From: Colwellia echini
Lineage (GTDB): Bacteria; Pseudomonadota; Gammaproteobacteria; Enterobacterales; Alteromonadaceae
NCBI RefSeq assembly: GCF_002843355.2
Contig: NZ_PJAI02000007.1
Span: forward strand, 62,001 to 126,000
Direction: 5' to 3'
DNA: 64,000 nt
The notes beneath the pieces are model-generated. The model ran no database searches, was not told the DNA's origin, and saw only the letters and a program-made list of their open reading frames with translations. Positions within the stretch are counted from its first letter, which is position 1. Each line of letters begins with the position of its first letter. Shown piece by piece: positions 1 to 9,580 of this stretch. Both the position numbers and the translations under genes were made by a program.

Positions 1-1
1 C

Positions 2-304
2 CTTAACGCTGAAGATATTGATAAAATAGCCCCTCATAAAGTACACAAGGGTAATCGTCCTACCAATACTATATTACTTAAGCGTATTGACCCGAAAAAC
101 TTAGGTAGTTTAATTGCAGCTTATGAACACAAAATATTTGTGCAAGGTATTCTCTTACAAATATGTTCTTTCGATCAGTGGGGAGTTGAGCTTGGTAAAG
201 GACTTGCTGCAGAGATTCAAAAAGAGTTAGAGACGAATGATATTTCAGAGCAACATGACTGTTCAACGGCAAGCTTATTGAAGTTTTATCAAGCGGCTAA
301 GTAA
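2..304 (+). CDS. pgi: glucose-6-phosphate isomerase, C-terminal 100 residues (5' end outside window)
   Basis: The reading frame is already open at the window edge and stops at TAA 302-304. The visible tail has HKGNRPTN, then YEHKIFVQG, then FDQWGVELGKGLA, which is the conserved C-terminal end of bacterial glucose-6-phosphate isomerase (cytosolic interconversion of glucose-6-P and fructose-6-P). The end agrees with family members, so nothing suggests truncation except the window border. It links to the GlcNAc locus that follows only through metabolism: fructose-6-P is the end product of GlcNAc catabolism. A strong intrinsic terminator closes it, so it is not co-transcribed with the TonB receptor gene. 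Confidence 0.95.
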   Translation, partial: LNAEDIDKIAPHKVHKGNRPTNTILLKRIDPKNLGSLIAAYEHKIFVQGILLQICSFDQWGVELGKGLAAEIQKELETNDISEQHDCSTASLLKFYQAAK

Positions 305-414
305 TTTTGTCTTTAAGTAAAAAGAACCTATTTTTGCCATTAGGGGACGATTAATTAAACGTATTTTAATCGTAAACTAAAAAAAATCACTTTGTAGGTT
401 ATTATTCAATTTAA

Positions 415-450
415 GGTAACAACAGTTAATGCTGTTGTTACCTTTTTTTT
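415..450 (+). terminator. intrinsic terminator of pgi
   Basis: A perfect 11-bp stem (415-425 pairs with 432-442), loop TTAATG, then eight T. Confidence 0.93.
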
Positions 451-728
451 GCACCTTTGTTCAATATAAAAATCATGAATTTTATAACTAATTAAGTTCA
501 ATATTTTTACCTAATGTTATTAAATAAAAAGTATAATTCTAAGTTTGTGGTTTTATTTTGAACTTAAACAGCTAATAAGTTCGACAAATAACAAATTAAC
601 ACAAAAAAATATAAATATTTAAACCCTTTAAAATCAATTTGTTATGACTTTTTATGTATGTTTTTTATGTTTTTTTCTATTTTATTCTGGTCAAACGATA
701 AAATAAGGGGTAAGGTTTAGTTAACTTC

Positions 729-744
729 ATGACAACGCTGTCAT
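729..744. promoter_or_regulatory. NagR-type (LacI family) operator 1
   Basis: ATGACAACGCTGTCAT is a near-perfect palindrome. It matches the consensus reported for the LacI-family GlcNAc repressor NagR of Alteromonadales (AATGACARCGYTGTCATT, from memory). An identical copy starts 22 bp further on, about two helical turns, and another precedes nagK. Confidence 0.85.
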
Positions 745-750
745 CCGGTA

Positions 751-766
751 ATGACAACGCTGTCAT
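751..766. promoter_or_regulatory. NagR-type (LacI family) operator 2
   Basis: Exact repeat of the 16-bp palindrome at 729-744, on the same helix face. Two sites this close suggest cooperative repression of the receptor promoter. The rest of 451-882 shows other small inverted repeats (560-566/576-582; 781-786/793-798) but no gene. Confidence 0.85.
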
Positions 767-829
767 AAAAGGGCCAGTTTAGTCACTAAATTGTGACTAC
801 ACTGAAATAAATAAAAATTATTACTATAA

Positions 830-852
830 GTTTGAATATTAAGTATTCAAAC
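830..852 (+). promoter_or_regulatory. 5'-leader hairpin before the TonB receptor gene
   Basis: GTTTGAATA (830-838) and TATTCAAAC (844-852) form a perfect 9-bp stem with a 5-nt loop. It ends about 30 nt upstream of the preferred GTG start. It buries a possible TTG start at 832, which argues against that start. Confidence 0.5.
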
Positions 853-882
853 AAAATCAAAAAACATATCAAGGGGAAGTTT

Positions 883-3579
883 GTGAAAACTAAAACATTC
901 AAAAGAGGCGTACTAGCGAGCTCAATTGCAGTAATCTTAGCAAGTACCTCATCACTTGCGTTAGCTGCTGAAGAAGCGGCTGCTACATTAACGGATAAAG
1001 ATGTTGAAACTATCCAAGTAACAGGCATGGCTGGTTCTAACCGAGCTAGTGTAAATGCTAAACGCTTTTCAGATGCCATCGTTGATGGTGTAAGCTCTGA
1101 AGATGTAGGCCAATTTCCAGATTCAGATGTTGCCCAGGCACTTGCTCGTATTCCGGGTGTTACAGTAGGTCGTGAATTTGGTCAAGGCAACTCGGTATCT
1201 ATTCGTGGTACTGACCCAGTGATGACATTGACTACCCTAAATGGCCAAAACGTTTCAGCTACTGGTTGGTGGGATCAAGGTAACCTTGACCGTTCATTCA
1301 ACTATTCAATGCTTCCATCAGACTTAATTGGCGGTATTGACGTTTATAAAACGACTCAAGCTAATTTAGTTGAAGGTGGTATCGGTGGTACAGTTATTGT
1401 TAAAACCCTTAAACCGTTAGATTTAGATGCGCATAGATCTTATATCTCAGTTAAAGGTGAATATGGTTCAATCAGCGAAACAGCAAACCCTGAAGTATCT
1501 GGTTTATACAGCTGGAAAAATGATGATGAAACTTTTGGTATTTTAGTTTCTGGTGCTTATATTGACCGTGAATATTTACGTCGTGGTACCGAATCAGATT
1601 TAGATTGGGGCGGCCGTTCGTCAATCCAACCTTCTGGCTTTCAACAAAACCAAGAACGTACAGCACTTGACGCAACCATTCAATATCGTCCTACTGATAA
1701 CCTAGAGTTTAGTTTTCATGCATTGTCGCTTGATTTAGGCGGCGACAGTATTGGCGCTAACATGTACATTCAAACCGATACTAACTGGGTAGGTAGTCCA
1801 GCTGACGGTACAGCGGGCCCTGGTAATACAACTAACCCTTCAGCGTGTGAACAATTTAATGATGCAGGTGTTTGTGTAATAAGTAATACGCTTGCAAGCG
1901 CACCAACAGATGTGTTCTTCCAAAACTGGGCACGTAAAGGTGAAATGAGTTCTGATACCTTTGAATTAAGCGGTACTTATACAGGTGATGACTTTAGTGT
2001 AACTGGTATTGTAGGTAACACTAGCGCTAAAGGTGGTACTCAAATGAGTGCAAACTTTGGTTACGGTTGGTGGGGTGATAATTTTGGCCAAGTTAAGTGG
2101 GATGGTCAAGTTGACGCTACAGGTAAAGAAATTAAAATTGATGGCGCTGATATGAGCTTCACAGTTGACCAACTTGATACAACAGTAGGAACTTCTCAAT
2201 GGACAGGTGTACAAGGACCTAACTCAGACGAAGAATCTTATGTACAATTTGATTTTGATTTCAATTTAGATATGGGTATATTAACTAACTTTGAAGCAGG
2301 TGTTCGTTATACCGATCATAAATTTGAAAGAGAACAATATAATGCAGTTTATGATACGTCACTGCCAAACGAATTCAATAGCGTTGATTTATATAGCGGA
2401 ACGATGCAAATTGGTGAAGCAGGTTATACTGTACCTAAAGGTAACCTTGATGCGATGATTAATGGCACATTGTCTTTAGTTGACGAATTTGTTTATAGCC
2501 GCCCAGGTTACGGTTTAATTGAAGAAGAAAACTTCTCATTATACGGTATGTTCAAATTCTCAGGTGACAAGTACCGTGGTAACTTTGGTGTTCGTTACAT
2601 TAAAACAGACGTAACTTCTTCTGGTCATGACATTGATGGTTCTCCTGCAGACGCATTAGCGACAAATGCTGGTTGGAGCCAAAATATTGTAAGTGAAACC
2701 GGTGGCTACGATGATTTCCTACCTAGCTTCAACATCGCTTATGACTTATCTCATAATGTAATGTTACGTTTCGCAGCAGGTCAAGCGATTACTCGCCCAG
2801 GTTACGATAACTTGTTCTTATCTAGTCTTTCTGGTTTCCCAGATGACCGTTCAGGTAATGAAGATATTACTTACGGTAACCCTGACTTAAAACCAATGAA
2901 ATCAACCCAGTTTGATTTAGGTATTGAATACTACTACGGCGACGGTAACTTACTAGCCGCAACAATTTTCACTAAATCTATTGAAGATTTCATTGTAGGC
3001 ACTGAGCCTCAAATCGGTGTACCAATTGGCACTATTAATACCGACCTTGTTCCTCCGGCTGATAGCTGGAACACAAGCAGCTACGAAAACGCTGGTGGCG
3101 GTAAAATTAATGGTATTGAATTACAGCTTAACCAAGCATGGGATAACGGCTTTGGTGTAAATGTTAACTACACTTACGCAAATGATGACGCTCCTTCTGA
3201 AGTATATACTGATGGAATTGCACGCTTTACTCAAGCATCTGAACATATGACTAACCTTGTTGGTTACTGGGAAAATGATGAGTTCTCAGCTCGTGCAGCC
3301 TATAACTGGCGTTCAGAGTACATGGTTCGTGAATACGGTAAGTACTATGGTAACCGTATGCATGATGACTTTGGTACGTTAGACCTAACACTTGGTTGGA
3401 ACGCGACAGAAAGCCTTCTTTTCAGTTTCGAAGTTGTTAACGCACTTGGCGAAGACGACATTCAATATGGCGCAGCTGCAGTTGGTACAGAAGTTAAACC
3501 TGCACTACAAGATGGTTACCCAACTTGGTCATTTAATGGCGAAACTGTTTACAGTTTAGGCGCTACTTATAGTTTTTAA
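883..3579 (+). CDS. TonB-dependent outer-membrane receptor, probably for chitin oligosaccharides/GlcNAc
   Basis: A protein of about 898 residues. It has a signal peptide ending near SLALAAEEAA, a TonB-box-like VETIQVTG, a plug domain (DVGQFPDSDVAQALARIPGV, then VSIRGTDPV) and a long beta-barrel ending in an aromatic residue (GATYSF). It resembles the Xanthomonas/Caulobacter-type TonB receptor family (TIGR01782-like) used for glycans. I prefer the GTG start at 883 because AAGGGGAAG lies just upstream at 871-879; a TTG at 832 in the same frame has no good Shine-Dalgarno sequence. Tandem NagR-type operators upstream and the neighbouring hexosaminidase and nag genes suggest uptake of chitin-derived oligosaccharides. 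The substrate is inferred from context. Confidence 0.9.
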   Translation: MKTKTFKRGVLASSIAVILASTSSLALAAEEAAATLTDKDVETIQVTGMAGSNRASVNAKRFSDAIVDGVSSEDVGQFPDSDVAQALARIPGVTVGREFGQGNSVSIRGTDPVMTLTTLNGQNVSATGWWDQGNLDRSFNYSMLPSDLIGGIDVYKTTQANLVEGGIGGTVIVKTLKPLDLDAHRSYISVKGEYGSISETANPEVSGLYSWKNDDETFGILVSGAYIDREYLRRGTESDLDWGGRSSIQPSGFQQNQERTALDATIQYRPTDNLEFSFHALSLDLGGDSIGANMYIQTDTNWVGSPADGTAGPGNTTNPSACEQFNDAGVCVISNTLASAPTDVFFQNWARKGEMSSDTFELSGTYTGDDFSVTGIVGNTSAKGGTQMSANFGYGWWGDNFGQVKWDGQVDATGKEIKIDGADMSFTVDQLDTTVGTSQWTGVQGPNSDEESYVQFDFDFNLDMGILTNFEAGVRYTDHKFEREQYNAVYDTSLPNEFNSVDLYSGTMQIGEAGYTVPKGNLDAMINGTLSLVDEFVYSRPGYGLIEEENFSLYGMFKFSGDKYRGNFGVRYIKTDVTSSGHDIDGSPADALATNAGWSQNIVSETGGYDDFLPSFNIAYDLSHNVMLRFAAGQAITRPGYDNLFLSSLSGFPDDRSGNEDITYGNPDLKPMKSTQFDLGIEYYYGDGNLLAATIFTKSIEDFIVGTEPQIGVPIGTINTDLVPPADSWNTSSYENAGGGKINGIELQLNQAWDNGFGVNVNYTYANDDAPSEVYTDGIARFTQASEHMTNLVGYWENDEFSARAAYNWRSEYMVREYGKYYGNRMHDDFGTLDLTLGWNATESLLFSFEVVNALGEDDIQYGAAAVGTEVKPALQDGYPTWSFNGETVYSLGATYSF

Positions 3580-3605
3580 GTACTCACGTAAATAGGTAAA
3601 ATAAT

Positions 3606-3638
3606 TAAAAAACCCAGTTTTGGCTGGGTTTTTTTTTA
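3606..3638 (+). terminator. intrinsic terminator of the TonB receptor gene
   Basis: AACCCAG (3611-3617) pairs with CTGGGTT (3624-3630), extended by flanking A and T runs and followed by a long T tract. It implies that the halogenase gene has its own promoter or depends on read-through. Confidence 0.9.
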
Positions 3639-3857
3639 TCTACAATAAATGATTATTATTGTGTTAAAGCTGAATTAATTAAATGGAACCTAACTTGTTA
3701 ACAAATTAACTAATATTATGCAGCGTTCAAGTAACCTAACTCAGATAATATAATGGCTTAATGCTAGCTGAAATTACAAAGCATCAGTTATGTTGCTGAA
3801 ATATATAATTAAAAAATACTTAAACATGATCAAGATTACGTAACATAGGAGAAGCAT

Positions 3858-5384
3858 ATGAAAATCAAACGCATTGCTATTGTTGGGGCTGGAACTTCAG
3901 GTTGGTTAGCGGCTAATCACCTTGGTGTAGAGCTCAGTGCTGATCCTGAAATAGAAATTACCGTTATTGAATCAAAAGATGTACCCACCATTGGTGTTGG
4001 TGAAGGTACCGTGCCTTATATTATGAAAGGTTTAAAACGTTTTGGTATTTCAGAGGCAGAATTACTTACAAGCTGTGATGCAACTTTCAAACAAGGAATT
4101 AAATTTGTAAACTGGTTAGATTCTGCAGAGCATGGAGAAAACCACTATTATCATAGTTTTGACGATCCTTATCCAAGTGGCTTTAATGTAACTCCTTATT
4201 GGAATACTCATGGCGGAAATCGATCTTTTGATGATATCGGGATTCAAGCAAGAATTGCCGAACTTGGCTTAGCGCCTAAAATGCGAAATTCAGGTGAGTA
4301 TGAAGGCGAATTAGCTTACGCTTACCATTTTAATGCCGCAAAATTTGCAGATTTACTTGCCGATAATGCAAAGAAAAGATTCAATATTAAACATCAATTT
4401 GCCACAGTCACCGGTATAAGAAAATCAGACGACGGTAATATTAGTCATCTTACAACTACTGAAAATACAGACCTAGCGTTTGATTTTTATATAGATTGTA
4501 GTGGCTTTTCAGCTGTACTTATTGGTGATGGCTTAAATGTGCCGTTTGAAAGCAAAGCAAAAGAGTTATTAGTTGATACCGCACTTGTACAGCAAATGCC
4601 GCTTGACGATAACGAAAATATAAACCCTTATACCACAGCAACTGCACATAAAGCGGGCTGGATTTGGGATATACCGTTAACAACAAGACGAGGTACAGGT
4701 TTTGTTTATTCAAGCAAACACATGGATGAAGCTCAAGCGTTAACCTTATATGCCGAATATTTAGGTATAAAGGAAAGCGAATTATCTCCTAAAAAACTGC
4801 CGATGGAAGTGGGGTATAGAAAACAATTTTGGTGTAACAACTGTGTTCCTTTAGGTTTAGCACAAGGTTTTCTTGAGCCTTTAGAGGCAACATCAATATT
4901 ACTTTCTGATTTTTCAATTGAATTATTAGCGAAAAACTTTCCAAAAGATTCCGACGATTTTACCTCAATCGCACCTTATTATAATAAAACGGTGACCTAC
5001 GCATGGGAAAGAACCGTAGATTTTATCAAGTTACATTACTTTTTATCTGACCGCACAGATTCTGATTTTTGGGTTGAAAACCAAGACGAAAAACATTTAT
5101 CAAGTGAACTGAAAGAGCGTTTACAGAAATTTGCTCTCAATTCTCCACAGCAATCTGACTTCTTTAGTCGATTTGATTTGTTTGACGAGAAAAATTTTCT
5201 TTATGTTTTATACGGTATGAAATTTAAAACTAGAAAGACAGTATTATCAAACATTGAAATAGAGCAAAGCCGTACAGTATTGAACAACAACGATAAGCTC
5301 GTAACACAAGCAGACCAGCATTTATTAAACCACAAAGAGTGGTTGATGGGATTAAAAGCAGCCATGAAAAAAATTAAAAAGTAA
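3858..5384 (+). CDS. flavin-dependent tryptophan-halogenase family protein
   Basis: 508 residues. N-terminal FAD-binding GAGTSG (10-15), then GEGTVPYI (48-55). The catalytic lysine of flavin halogenases is placed at K78 (TFKQGIKF). The halogenase signature WxWxIP is present as WIWDIP (268-273), and the conserved glutamate sits in the PLEAT segment (about E343). By these motifs the enzyme looks catalytically competent, not a degenerate oxidoreductase. ATAGGAGAAG precedes the ATG. In marine Alteromonadales such halogenase-like genes often adjoin glycan TonB receptors, but their substrate is not known to me. The position between receptor and hexosaminidase suggests a role tied to chitin use or receptor modification, not a classical antibiotic pathway. 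No flavin reductase gene is adjacent. Confidence 0.88.
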   Translation: MKIKRIAIVGAGTSGWLAANHLGVELSADPEIEITVIESKDVPTIGVGEGTVPYIMKGLKRFGISEAELLTSCDATFKQGIKFVNWLDSAEHGENHYYHSFDDPYPSGFNVTPYWNTHGGNRSFDDIGIQARIAELGLAPKMRNSGEYEGELAYAYHFNAAKFADLLADNAKKRFNIKHQFATVTGIRKSDDGNISHLTTTENTDLAFDFYIDCSGFSAVLIGDGLNVPFESKAKELLVDTALVQQMPLDDNENINPYTTATAHKAGWIWDIPLTTRRGTGFVYSSKHMDEAQALTLYAEYLGIKESELSPKKLPMEVGYRKQFWCNNCVPLGLAQGFLEPLEATSILLSDFSIELLAKNFPKDSDDFTSIAPYYNKTVTYAWERTVDFIKLHYFLSDRTDSDFWVENQDEKHLSSELKERLQKFALNSPQQSDFFSRFDLFDEKNFLYVLYGMKFKTRKTVLSNIEIEQSRTVLNNNDKLVTQADQHLLNHKEWLMGLKAAMKKIKK

Positions 5385-5535
5385 CCAACATACTGCGTCA
5401 ACTATCTTGAAAAACGCAGTTACTAATTAATTATGAAAAACACGCCGCTTTTAAACGTATAAATTAATGGTGTGAACAAATACACAGTCATATAAAAAAT
5501 CATATAGAAATATATTAAGCAAAAGGCCTTTTACT

Positions 5536-8214
5536 ATGTACACAAAAATTATGAATAAAAAGATTGTAGCGCTGACCATTGCGGCTAGTCTCTCGTTAGT
5601 GGGATGTGAAAAATATCCTGAGCCAGCAGTGGATACCGGTGAAAAAATTAAATTACAGGCTATATTCCCAGTAGCGCAGCATGATGTAGATAACATAGCT
5701 AAAAACTTAGTGGTTAATTATCGCGTTGTTACCAATGTACCTACTGATAAATGTGATAGTAAAATTGCTTATGGTGCTTGTTTTGAAGTGCAATTAACCT
5801 TTACCGCTAAAAAAGAAATAGCGGCCAAAGATTGGACCATTTATTTCAGTCAAATAGCGCCAATTCAATCCTTTGAAAGTGATGAATTTAGCGTAAAACA
5901 TATTAATGGTGATCTGCATCAAATTAGTTTGAAAGATTCATTTTCAGGCTTTGCTGAAGGCGAATCAAAGACATTAAACTTCCGCGCTATGTTCTGGTCT
6001 TTAGCTGAATCAGATGCTTTGCCAAACTATATTGTTACCGCGCCAAATTTAACTGCCCGAGTCATCGAAAGTACAGTTCCTTATATAGATAAAGAAACAG
6101 GCCTAGAAGTAGTGCCACATGTTGAAACCTTTACTGATTTTGAAACTCAGTTTAAACGTAACGCTACTGATAATACTCAATGGCTCAGCAGTGAAGCCTT
6201 GTATGAAAGAAATGCTGTTTTAGTTGAGAATAAAATGGCGGTTGCTCAAGCTATTATTCCAACACCAAAATCAGTAATTATTGATGAATACGACCGTTTT
6301 GTTAGCATTAATAATGGCATTGCTGTGTCATTGGGTAATGTTAAACTCGCCGATGTTGATGCAGCGCTAAGTCATTTAGCCACTTTGGGTGTTACTCAAA
6401 ACAACGCAGGTTTACCTGTTCGTTTAAGTATTGCCAAAGTATTGCCTAATAAAACATCTGATCAAGCACAGCAAGTTTCTGGCAGTTACCACTTAACCGT
6501 TGGCGAAAAGGCCATCACTATTGTTGGCTCTGATGCAAATGGAGTGTTTAACGGTTTACAATCATTAGCGAGTTTAGTTACTGTGGGCGTGCCAAAACTG
6601 CCTATGATGACAGTTGAAGATGAGCCACATTACGCATTTCGCGGTATGTTGGTTGACGTTGCTCGTAACTTTCATTCAAAAGAGTTTATTTTAAGCTTGC
6701 TTGATCAAATGGCAGCCTACAAATTAAATAAATTACATCTACACCTTGGCGAAGATGAAGGCTGGCGTCTAGAAATACCAAGTTTGCCAGAGTTAACTGA
6801 TATAAGCTCACAGCGCTGTTTTGATATGAGCGAAACTGAATGTCTAATGCCGCAGTTAGGTGCTGGAGTTGATAGAAATTCTAGTGTAAATGGTTATTAC
6901 ACAGTTAGTGATTATCAAGAAATATTAAAAGCTGCCACCGCGCGTCATATTCAAGTTATCCCATCGCTTGATATGCCAGGTCACTCTCGTTCGTCAATTA
7001 AAGCGATGACGGCTCGTTACAAAAAATACCAGGCACTCGAAGAAGAAGAGAAAGCTAAGCAGTTTTTACTCGAAGACTTTGACGATACTACTGAATATTC
7101 GTCAGTACAATTTTACAATGACAACACAATTAACGCGTGTTTAGAGTCGTCTTACGACTTTGTTATTGAAGTAATGACGCAAGTTAAAAAAATCCATGCT
7201 GACGCAGGACAACCGCTTACTCGTTATCATATTGGTGCAGATGAAACCGCAGGTGCTTGGTTAGAGTCTCCAGCTTGTAAAGCCTTTGTTGCCAATAACG
7301 ATCAAGGTGTTACCAAAATGAGCGAGCTTGGTGCTTACTTTATAGAGCGTGTTTCAGGTATTTTATCTGACCTTGATATTGAAACTGCAGGGTGGAGTGA
7401 CGGGATGTCACATACCCGGGTAGAAAAGATGCCAGAGGTTGTACAGGCTAACGCATGGGATACTTTGTTTTATGGCGGCCACGACAAAGTTCACGAGCTT
7501 GCAAACAGAGACTGGGAAGTGGTTATTTCTAGCCCAGATGTTTTATATTTTGATTTTCCACATGAAGCTGATCCAAAAGAGCATGGTTTCTACTGGGCGT
7601 CACGTCATACAAATACCGAAAAAGTATTCCAGTTCATGCCTGACAACTTACCGGTTCATGCTGAGTTTTGGTTAGACAGAGAAGATAATGCTTACGCTAC
7701 CGATGATACAAAAACACCGTTAAAGCAAGGCCAAAAATTCGTGGGAATTCAAGGGCAACTATGGAGCGAGAATGTTCGTACTGATGACATGGTTGAGCAT
7801 AAAGTTTATCCGCGTTTATTAGCACTAGCAGAGCGTGCGTGGCATCTTGCCGATTGGGCAGTACCTTATAACTATGAAGGTGCTAAATACTCGCAAGATA
7901 CTGAAGTTTTTACAAAAGCATTAGAAGCTGAGCGCGATAAACAATGGTCTGTATTTGCCAATACTCTTGGTCATAAAGAGTTCCCAAAATTAGAAATTGC
8001 GCAAGTTGACTATCGTTTACCTACCGTAGGTGCTGTTATCAAAGAAGGTAAGTTATACGCCAATATAGCCTTCCCAGGTTTAATCATCGAATATCAAATT
8101 AATAATGGAATTTGGCAAACGTACCTAGAACCTGTCGCGGTTTCTGGTGCAGTAAACGTTAGAAGTCGTAGTACCGATCGATTGAGAGCAGGTCGTATAA
8201 CCGCAGTTAACTAA
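5536..8214 (+). CDS. beta-N-acetylhexosaminidase (chitobiase-type, GH20), lipoprotein
   Basis: 892 residues. A lipoprotein signal with lipobox LVGC puts the acylated cysteine at C24. An N-terminal chitobiase carbohydrate-binding-like domain (about 40-190) is followed by a GH20b domain (about 235-360). The GH20 catalytic barrel contains HLGEDEGWRLEIPSLPELT and the catalytic Asp-Glu pair D569-E570 in HIGADETAG. A small C-terminal chitobiase domain ends the protein. It should remove terminal GlcNAc from chitobiose and chito-oligosaccharides at the outer membrane or in the periplasm. An ATG at 5551 would give a shorter signal peptide, but AAAGG lies at proper distance only for 5536. No NagR-type site precedes it. 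Confidence 0.93.
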   Translation: MYTKIMNKKIVALTIAASLSLVGCEKYPEPAVDTGEKIKLQAIFPVAQHDVDNIAKNLVVNYRVVTNVPTDKCDSKIAYGACFEVQLTFTAKKEIAAKDWTIYFSQIAPIQSFESDEFSVKHINGDLHQISLKDSFSGFAEGESKTLNFRAMFWSLAESDALPNYIVTAPNLTARVIESTVPYIDKETGLEVVPHVETFTDFETQFKRNATDNTQWLSSEALYERNAVLVENKMAVAQAIIPTPKSVIIDEYDRFVSINNGIAVSLGNVKLADVDAALSHLATLGVTQNNAGLPVRLSIAKVLPNKTSDQAQQVSGSYHLTVGEKAITIVGSDANGVFNGLQSLASLVTVGVPKLPMMTVEDEPHYAFRGMLVDVARNFHSKEFILSLLDQMAAYKLNKLHLHLGEDEGWRLEIPSLPELTDISSQRCFDMSETECLMPQLGAGVDRNSSVNGYYTVSDYQEILKAATARHIQVIPSLDMPGHSRSSIKAMTARYKKYQALEEEEKAKQFLLEDFDDTTEYSSVQFYNDNTINACLESSYDFVIEVMTQVKKIHADAGQPLTRYHIGADETAGAWLESPACKAFVANNDQGVTKMSELGAYFIERVSGILSDLDIETAGWSDGMSHTRVEKMPEVVQANAWDTLFYGGHDKVHELANRDWEVVISSPDVLYFDFPHEADPKEHGFYWASRHTNTEKVFQFMPDNLPVHAEFWLDREDNAYATDDTKTPLKQGQKFVGIQGQLWSENVRTDDMVEHKVYPRLLALAERAWHLADWAVPYNYEGAKYSQDTEVFTKALEAERDKQWSVFANTLGHKEFPKLEIAQVDYRLPTVGAVIKEGKLYANIAFPGLIIEYQINNGIWQTYLEPVAVSGAVNVRSRSTDRLRAGRITAVN

Positions 8215-8308
8215 TTAACAATTTATGCAAAAGAAAGTTAAATAAGACAAAGTAAAACAGAAGCAAGATAAGTGAATTTTAGACTAATTTATCTTACTTA
8301 ATCTATCT

Positions 8309-8346
8309 GTAACTAACTGGTTATTTTATTTTAATCAGTTAGTTAC
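8309..8346. repeat. 11-bp inverted repeat downstream of the hexosaminidase gene
   Basis: GTAACTAACTG (8309-8319) and CAGTTAGTTAC (8336-8346) form a perfect stem around a 16-nt AT-rich loop. No T tract follows, so it is at best a weak or factor-assisted terminator or an mRNA-stabilising hairpin. Confidence 0.5.
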
Positions 8347-8410
8347 ATGCCTGTAAGTAGATGTTATTAAGCAATTAAATTCAAAGATGATAAATTTATT
8401 CAAAAAAACA

Positions 8411-8428
8411 AATGACAACGCTGTCATT
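8411..8428. promoter_or_regulatory. NagR-type (LacI family) operator 3, upstream of nagK
   Basis: AATGACAACGCTGTCATT carries the same 16-bp core as the two receptor sites and matches the full 18-bp consensus. It ends 55 bp before the nagK start, so repression of nagK is likely. Confidence 0.87.
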
Positions 8429-8483
8429 TTTAAGTAGTATAAAAATATAAACAATAATATACGGCAGTTAATACGAGGTCGAA

Positions 8484-9398
8484 ATGCTGACAAGTAACAA
8501 CAAAAACAATGATTTATTCTTAGGTATTGATGGTGGCGGCAGTAAATGTAAAGCCATTGTTATGAATCAAAAGAATGAAATACTTGGTACAGGAATTTCA
8601 GGCCCAGGTAATCCTCTGCATGGTTTCGAACAAGCCACTAATTCTATTACGGAATCAGCAATGCTCGCACTTGAAGATGCAGGACTAGCTCATATGAAGT
8701 TGAGCGAGTTAGTTGCGGGGGTTGGTTTAGCGGGTGTTAATATTCCAGTATTGTACGATCAAATGGCGGCATGGAAACATCCTTTTAAAAATATGCACTT
8801 AGCGACAGATTTACTTATTGCCTGTTTAGGTGCGCATGATGGCGGCGATGGTGCTGTTATCATTAGTGGCACAGGCTCTTGTGGCTTTTCTTGTGATAAT
8901 GAACAATATCGAATTGTAGGCGCGCATGGCTTTCCTCATGGCGATAAAGGCAGTGGAGCATGGTTTGGCTTACAAGCAGTTAAGCAAGTTTTAGTATCGC
9001 TTGATGGCCTTATTGAACCAACATCAATGTCAGCGGCCTTGTTAACTAAACTTAATTGTAAAAATGATACTGATTTGGTTGAAGTTGTTGCCGGACAGAA
9101 GGCAACATTCTTTGCGCAGCAATCACATATCGTGTTTGATGCTGCCAACTTAGGTGATAAAGTCGCTTTAGCTATTCTTCATGAAGGAGCTGAATACCTT
9201 AATAAAATGGTACGTACTTTAACCGCTGATAACCACTTACCTATTTCGATGTTAGGTGGTTTAACACCAGTATTAAAGCAGTGGCTAGCGACTGATATTC
9301 AAATAAATCTTGAATTGCCTTTAAATCCACCAGAAGTTGGTTCTGTGATTTATGCAAGGGCGCAACAGTCAAAGCAAGTTGTGCAGCAATCAGCATAA
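8484..9398 (+). CDS. nagK: N-acetylglucosamine kinase (BadF/BadG ATPase family)
   Basis: 304 residues. An N-terminal phosphate-1 motif FLGIDGGGSKCKAIV and a second nucleotide-binding segment VISGTGSCG identify the BadF/BadG/BcrA/BcrD-type sugar kinase fold used as GlcNAc kinase in Alteromonadales. It phosphorylates cytosolic GlcNAc to GlcNAc-6-P for NagA. GAGG sits 7 nt before the ATG. An NagR-type operator lies in the promoter region. In related bacteria the deaminase nagB-II and the regulator nagR are usually close by; here the downstream gap holds a repeat element instead. Assignment as GlcNAc kinase rests on family plus context. Confidence 0.88.
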   Translation: MLTSNNKNNDLFLGIDGGGSKCKAIVMNQKNEILGTGISGPGNPLHGFEQATNSITESAMLALEDAGLAHMKLSELVAGVGLAGVNIPVLYDQMAAWKHPFKNMHLATDLLIACLGAHDGGDGAVIISGTGSCGFSCDNEQYRIVGAHGFPHGDKGSGAWFGLQAVKQVLVSLDGLIEPTSMSAALLTKLNCKNDTDLVEVVAGQKATFFAQQSHIVFDAANLGDKVALAILHEGAEYLNKMVRTLTADNHLPISMLGGLTPVLKQWLATDIQINLELPLNPPEVGSVIYARAQQSKQVVQQSA

Positions 9399-9580
9399 TT
9401 TAAAGTGGTGTTTACTCATTAATATCGCTAACGTTTAATAATTTAATGTTTGCGATTGTTTTATGAACTGGTTGTACGGTAACAATTTTTATCTAGCAAT
9501 ATCATTTACTAACGTACTATATTTAATTCGTCTACATTTACCCACTAATTTATTTATCGAAGTATCTGGTTGCCATTAAT

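Noticed and set aside
832-882. TTG start for the TonB receptor gene
   Set aside because: No Shine-Dalgarno sequence, and the codon lies inside a hairpin. GTG 883 has a strong site.
3858-5384. Antibiotic or natural-product cluster suggested by the halogenase
   Set aside because: No NRPS, PKS, flavin reductase or resistance gene is nearby. The context is chitin use.
8309-8346. Hexosaminidase gene terminator
   Set aside because: The stem is perfect but no T tract follows, so I list it only as an inverted repeat.
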